This document shows, piece after piece, positions 60,711-64,000 of a stretch of DNA of 64,000 bases. The notes under the pieces are model-generated. The model was not told the origin of the DNA and did no database searches. It worked only from the letters and a program-made list of their open reading frames with translations. Within the stretch, counting starts at the first letter, position 1. Each line of letters opens with the position of its first letter. This DNA comes from Oceanobacillus manasiensis (GTDB lineage Bacteria > Bacillota > Bacilli > Bacillales > Amphibacillaceae), in assembly GCF_000724085.1 (NCBI RefSeq), contig NZ_CCDL010000001.1:186001-250000 (forward strand), written 5' to 3'. The position numbers and the translations under genes were made by a program.

Positions 60711-63035
60711 CTAATTATTTAAGGTGCCTTCGTCATCTACAATGTTGTACGTGTTTCCGTCTGCCTCATCGATAAAGTGACAAGGTTCTCCACCGCTGGA
60801 TATCACCGTTAGATCATGCATTGCTCTTGTGCACGCCGTATAAAACAGCGTTCTATCTTTTTCCTTATAGTGTTTAGATGAACCATCAGGAATGATGACG
60901 GCATCAAACTCAATGCCTTTAGCCAAATATACAGGCAGCACAATGAACCCTTTTGAGAATCCATATGTTTCTTCCGTTATTTGTTTAACAGGTACATCTT
61001 CTTTTAATTCCTCGTATACACGCCCTGTCTCCTCTACTGTTTTACAGATAACTGCAATCATTTCATGCCCTTTTTCCAAATAAGCTGCTCTTTCGGAGAG
61101 AATGGCACGCGATTGTTGGTTTGTATCAGATAGACGAACTAGCTTCGGTTTGTCACCATCCCGATTAAAGGCTTCAATTTTTTCTTCCCCAGGTGCAAAG
61201 CTTTTCGTAAACTTGGTAATTTGTTTAGTCGATCGGTAGCTTTTCGTGAGCGTAATTCGTTCATGTTCAGACTCTTGTATACCAGGCAAAAGAGGGTTCT
61301 CCTTTGTTACATCTACATAAATAGCCTGATTAATGTCCCCGAGTAACGTCATGCGAGTGTATGGGAAAAGATGTCTTATAAAAGCAAATTGAAAAGATGA
61401 GTAATCCTGGGCTTCATCAATTAACAACTGACGTACAGCACGTTCCTGCTTATCACCAATAAGTTTTCCTTTAAAATAGAGGTATGGAGCTGCGTCTTCC
61501 CATGTTAAGTGGTTATTCTCCAGATCATGAATCGTTAACTCACAGATCGCTTCCCAGTTCTTCGGGGTCTTCTGCATCTCTTTTGTCGTAAACAGTTGTT
61601 TAAAGCTCTTTTCAACATTCACAAATTCTAGATTTTCTATCTGCTTACGCAAAGATCCAAACATTTTACTAACAACTGCTCTGCGTAATATTTTCTCTTC
61701 ATTTACAAACATATCTTCATCTAACTTTTGAGCTTTATAATAGGCTTTCAAATAGGCCTCTTTATCAAGCAATTCAACCTTTTCCATTACCCAATCTTTT
61801 TTCACTTCTTGTTTCTGGAATGACTTTAACTCATTTACTAGCCATTTAGCAACAAGCTCCATTTTATTAGAAGGTAAAATTGCTTCATCAAGCGAATAAA
61901 AATAGTTGCTAATATCCTCTCGAGAAATGAGTATCTCGCCACGGAAGGAAATATTTTTAAATTGCATCCCATTCTTCCGTAATTTTTCTACATAGAAGTC
62001 AATCACTTTTTTAAAGTCTAATGTGGCCTTATATCGCATGCTACTCAAGCGGGTATCGTAGCCATCACTACCTTCCTTTGTCTGCACATATTCCATCTGT
62101 TCAAAAGGAGACTCCACAGTAAACTTTTCTCCAATTCCCTCTCTTAAGTACTCCAGGAAAGTCGTTTGTCTAACATTCGTCTCACCTAATTCAGGAAGTA
62201 CATTGCGAATATATCCAGTAAATAACGGGTTTGGTGAGAATAGTACTACATTTTCCGGATGCAACTCTTCCCTGTACCGATACATCAAATAAGCAATACG
62301 TTGAAGTGCGGCCGAAGTTTTACCACTACCCGCAACCCCTTGTACAAGTAACAACTTACTTTTTTCTTCACGAATGATTCTATTTTGTTCCTTTTGTATA
62401 GTTGCTACAATATTTTTCATATCTGTGCTTGCATTATGGCCGAGCGCTTCCTGAAGCATTTCATCACCAATAGTTAAGCCGGTATCAAAAACACCTTTCA
62501 GAACGCCTTCTCGTATAATAAACTGCCTTTTCAATGTAATTTCACCTTTTATTGTGCTTTCTATGGCATTATAAGAGGCCTCACCTAAAGTGTAATCGTA
62601 ATACAAACTAGAAATAGGTGCACGCCAATCATAGACAAGGAAATTTTCATCCTGACGATCCAAAAAAGAGGAAATCCCAATATAGAGCTTATCTTCCTCG
62701 TTTTCTCCGTTTTCTTTAAAATCAATTCGACCAAAATAAGGAGATTTTTTCATCCGCTTTAATACTTTTAGCTCTTCCCCAATTTTTCCATGGAATCGTT
62801 CTTTCTCCGCTAAAAATTCAGCCTGCTGCTTTATACTAGCCTCTGTTTCAATAATATCGTCCGGCTCATCAAGGTTAACGGTAACATCATCCCAAAAAGT
62901 TTTCCTTAGTTCGATTACGTCTTCCTTTAACCCTGTTGCCTTAGAATATAAAGCTGTCTCCTTCTTCCCGATCTCATTTAATACATAGTCAATCCTCTCT
63001 TGTTCTTCCACTCGATCCTTTGGTCCCACGCTCAT
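60711..63035 (-). CDS. helD: RNA polymerase recycling motor HelD
   Basis: A 774-residue SF1 helicase-like ATPase that binds RNA polymerase and frees it from stalled complexes. An N-terminal coiled coil (about 5-100) is followed by YDWRAPISSLYYD, Walker A VQGVAGSGKTSAALQR (about 229-244), Walker B LLIDEAQDYSSFQ, and the UvrD-like motifs GDINQAIY, LTKSYRST, AKGIEFDAVII and LFYTACTRAMH. Length and motif order fit HelD/YvgS rather than UvrD. GGAG precedes the ATG at 63035. Confidence 0.92.
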   Translation of the reverse strand: MSVGPKDRVEEQERIDYVLNEIGKKETALYSKATGLKEDVIELRKTFWDDVTVNLDEPDDIIETEASIKQQAEFLAEKERFHGKIGEELKVLKRMKKSPYFGRIDFKENGENEEDKLYIGISSFLDRQDENFLVYDWRAPISSLYYDYTLGEASYNAIESTIKGEITLKRQFIIREGVLKGVFDTGLTIGDEMLQEALGHNASTDMKNIVATIQKEQNRIIREEKSKLLLVQGVAGSGKTSAALQRIAYLMYRYREELHPENVVLFSPNPLFTGYIRNVLPELGETNVRQTTFLEYLREGIGEKFTVESPFEQMEYVQTKEGSDGYDTRLSSMRYKATLDFKKVIDFYVEKLRKNGMQFKNISFRGEILISREDISNYFYSLDEAILPSNKMELVAKWLVNELKSFQKQEVKKDWVMEKVELLDKEAYLKAYYKAQKLDEDMFVNEEKILRRAVVSKMFGSLRKQIENLEFVNVEKSFKQLFTTKEMQKTPKNWEAICELTIHDLENNHLTWEDAAPYLYFKGKLIGDKQERAVRQLLIDEAQDYSSFQFAFIRHLFPYTRMTLLGDINQAIYVDVTKENPLLPGIQESEHERITLTKSYRSTKQITKFTKSFAPGEEKIEAFNRDGDKPKLVRLSDTNQQSRAILSERAAYLEKGHEMIAVICKTVEETGRVYEELKEDVPVKQITEETYGFSKGFIVLPVYLAKGIEFDAVIIPDGSSKHYKEKDRTLFYTACTRAMHDLTVISSGGEPCHFIDEADGNTYNIVDDEGTLNN

Positions 63036-63070
63036 TAAATCAACTCCAATTCTTCACAATATAAATATGG

Positions 63071-63121
63071 TTGACTTTACTTTTTCGTAATGATATAATA
63101 TATTTGGAGATAATATATTAT
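63071..63121 (+). promoter_or_regulatory. Near-consensus promoter with overlapping palindrome, no adjacent gene
   Basis: TTGACT (63071-63076), 17 nt, TATAAT (63094-63099). A perfect inverted repeat ATAATATATT-N7-AATATATTAT (63095-63121) covers the -10. The next plus-strand gene starts 250 nt further and has its own promoter. Confidence 0.6.
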
Positions 63122-63140
63122 TATTACAGAAAACAAGTAA

Positions 63141-63248
63141 CTAATTAAGTTTACCACTATTTGGGGTAGGCTGCAATAGTTGCTTTCTTTTATTTATAAT
63201 TCTTTTTACATGGTAGCGAGATGTACCCGCTGCTTTTTTAATGCTCAC
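63141..63248 (-). CDS. Possible small basic protein (35 residues)
   Basis: GTG at 63248 with GGAG at 8 nt opens a 35-codon frame to TAG. The product is very basic and begins with a stretch (KKAAGTSRYHVKRIINKRKQ) that looks like a helix-turn-helix fragment. It could be a real small DNA-binding protein or a remnant. No family is assigned. Confidence 0.35.
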   Translation of the reverse strand: MSIKKAAGTSRYHVKRIINKRKQLLQPTPNSGKLN

Positions 63249-63299
63249 ATTCTTCACTCCATCTCCCTAAATATATTTCACATTTTTGACACAAACTAT

Positions 63300-63328
63300 T
63301 TGACAACTTTGTGAACAAGGTGAATAAT
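63300..63328 (+). promoter_or_regulatory. Promoter of the first small membrane protein
   Basis: TTGACA (63300-63305), 17 nt, AATAAT (63323-63328), 24 nt before the start codon. Confidence 0.65.
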
Positions 63329-63351
63329 ATAGTTAAGGGAGGATGATTTCT

Positions 63352-63582
63352 ATGAAAACAGGCAAGAAAATGTTAAACGCCGTTAAAATTGCAGGGGCAA
63401 CTGTACTTACACTTGGGATCGTCATCTTTTTATATGGATTTTTCGTAAGCGATTACAGTGCGATAACCGGTATTGGCATTGGTACAATCATGGGGGCAGT
63501 TTTCATCTTTTTAATGGGCGTCTTTTTCGTAGCGACGGAAGAGGTTTTGGAGAAATTCGGTAAACCTAAAATTCTTAAATAA
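63352..63582 (+). CDS. Small two-helix membrane protein, paralogue 1
   Basis: A 76-residue protein with two membrane helices (about 9-29 and 38-59) separated by a short SDYSAITGIGIGT loop, then a charged tail. The ATG at 63352 has GGAGG at 9 nt; an ATG 9 nt upstream overlaps the site. A second gene of the same design starts at 63792. The function is unknown. Confidence 0.75.
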   Translation: MKTGKKMLNAVKIAGATVLTLGIVIFLYGFFVSDYSAITGIGIGTIMGAVFIFLMGVFFVATEEVLEKFGKPKILK

Positions 63583-63584
63583 GG

Positions 63585-63608
63585 GAGCGCCCTGGGCGTT
63601 CTTTTTTT
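63585..63608 (+). terminator. Terminator of paralogue 1
   Basis: GAGCGCCC pairs with GGGCGTTC in a tight hairpin and is followed by seven T residues. Confidence 0.75.
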
Positions 63609-63791
63609 GTTTGGTGAAAATCATTCACTAAGTATAAGTATCATATAGCTTATTTCTAGACACAATATATTAAATTTCCTTCACTCTCTGTTTTTCCTTT
63701 CATCTAAAACGGGTATAGGCTTATAGAGAATTTTTATATAAATAGCAGACTATTACACCTTAGAAAGAATGTAACAGGGAAGGATGGTAAC

Positions 63792-64000
63792 ATGAAACAA
63801 CGAATTAGAATTATACGAGCAGTCAAATATACAGGCGCTGTTGTCTTGGCAATAGGAGTATTAATATTCTTGTATGGCTTTTTCATTAGTGACAGGAGCC
63901 TCTGGACAGGAATTGGCATTGGCACCGTAATGGGTGCAGTTTTCCTCTTCCTAATGGGTGTGTTTTTTGTTGGGACAGAAGAAAAAATAAAAGAACGTTA
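63792..64000 (+). CDS. Small two-helix membrane protein, paralogue 2 (cut by window end)
   Basis: An ATG at 63792 with GGAAGG upstream opens a 69-codon frame that reaches the window edge at what looks like the first two bases of its stop codon. The product shares FLYGFF-SD, TGIGIGT-MGAVF-FLMGVFFV-TEE with paralogue 1, so the two are a tandem duplication separated by a terminator. Confidence 0.75.
   Translation, partial: MKQRIRIIRAVKYTGAVVLAIGVLIFLYGFFISDRSLWTGIGIGTVMGAVFLFLMGVFFVGTEEKIKER

Overview
The window is 64 kb of low-GC Gram-positive chromosome. Strong AGGAGG ribosome binding sites, frequent TTG/GTG starts, YtrA-type GntR regulators, and close relatives of Bacillus subtilis YwbD, CatE, MhqR/MhqD, BmrA, HelD and CydABCD point to a Bacillaceae member, probably of the Oceanobacillus/Virgibacillus/Lentibacillus kind. 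The genus cannot be fixed from the sequence alone. No rRNA, tRNA, CRISPR array, phage block or intact insertion sequence was seen. Two families of dispersed non-coding repeats are present.

Layout. 0.1-6.4 kb: hairpin repeat, carboxymuconolactone decarboxylase-like protein, a GGDEF cyclase, then an M20 amidohydrolase and a YfcC-type transporter behind a lysine riboswitch (L-box), and an acetyltransferase. 6.5-14 kb: a 50-residue membrane protein missed by ordinary ORF cut-offs, the threonine operon hom-thrC-thrB, argF behind an arginine box, a YwbD-type rRNA methyltransferase, and a frameshifted AAA ATPase. 14-25 kb: two YtrA-type GntR/ABC operons, two acetyltransferases, a YaiI protein, CvfC, a UppS-type prenyltransferase with a DUF4173 protein, and a PadR/HAAS pair. 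25.3-31.2 kb: a Vga-like ABC-F gene preceded by a transcription attenuator, then mhqR-mhqD, a cation antiporter and catE. The ABC-F/mhq segment is bracketed by two copies of one repeat. 31.5-47.9 kb: DUF3891, MscS, an ABC-2 exporter behind what looks like a translational attenuator, catalase, EcsC, FadR-type regulator, BrnQ, YhfP, a BASS symporter, BmrA, and a TetR-controlled ABC exporter. 48-64 kb: ribA-ribD-HAD phosphatase cluster, a PadR/DUF2812 pair, cydABDC, RF3, a STAS-like protein, HelD, and two tandem small membrane proteins.

The recurring theme is antibiotic and stress response. Besides CydDC there are six ABC systems of export, defence or ribosome-protection type, several with their own one-component regulator or leader. 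The most interesting signals are RNA-level. (1) A 16-codon upstream ORF in front of the Vga-like gene overlaps a 13-nt sequence perfectly complementary to the 5' arm and loop of a strong terminator. (2) A 12-codon upstream ORF in front of the ABC-2 exporter has final codons that form the left arm of a perfect 13-bp hairpin whose right arm holds the exporter's Shine-Dalgarno. (3) A lysine riboswitch assigns a substrate to an otherwise vague transporter/peptidase pair. All homology statements are from recognition of sequence, not from a database search.
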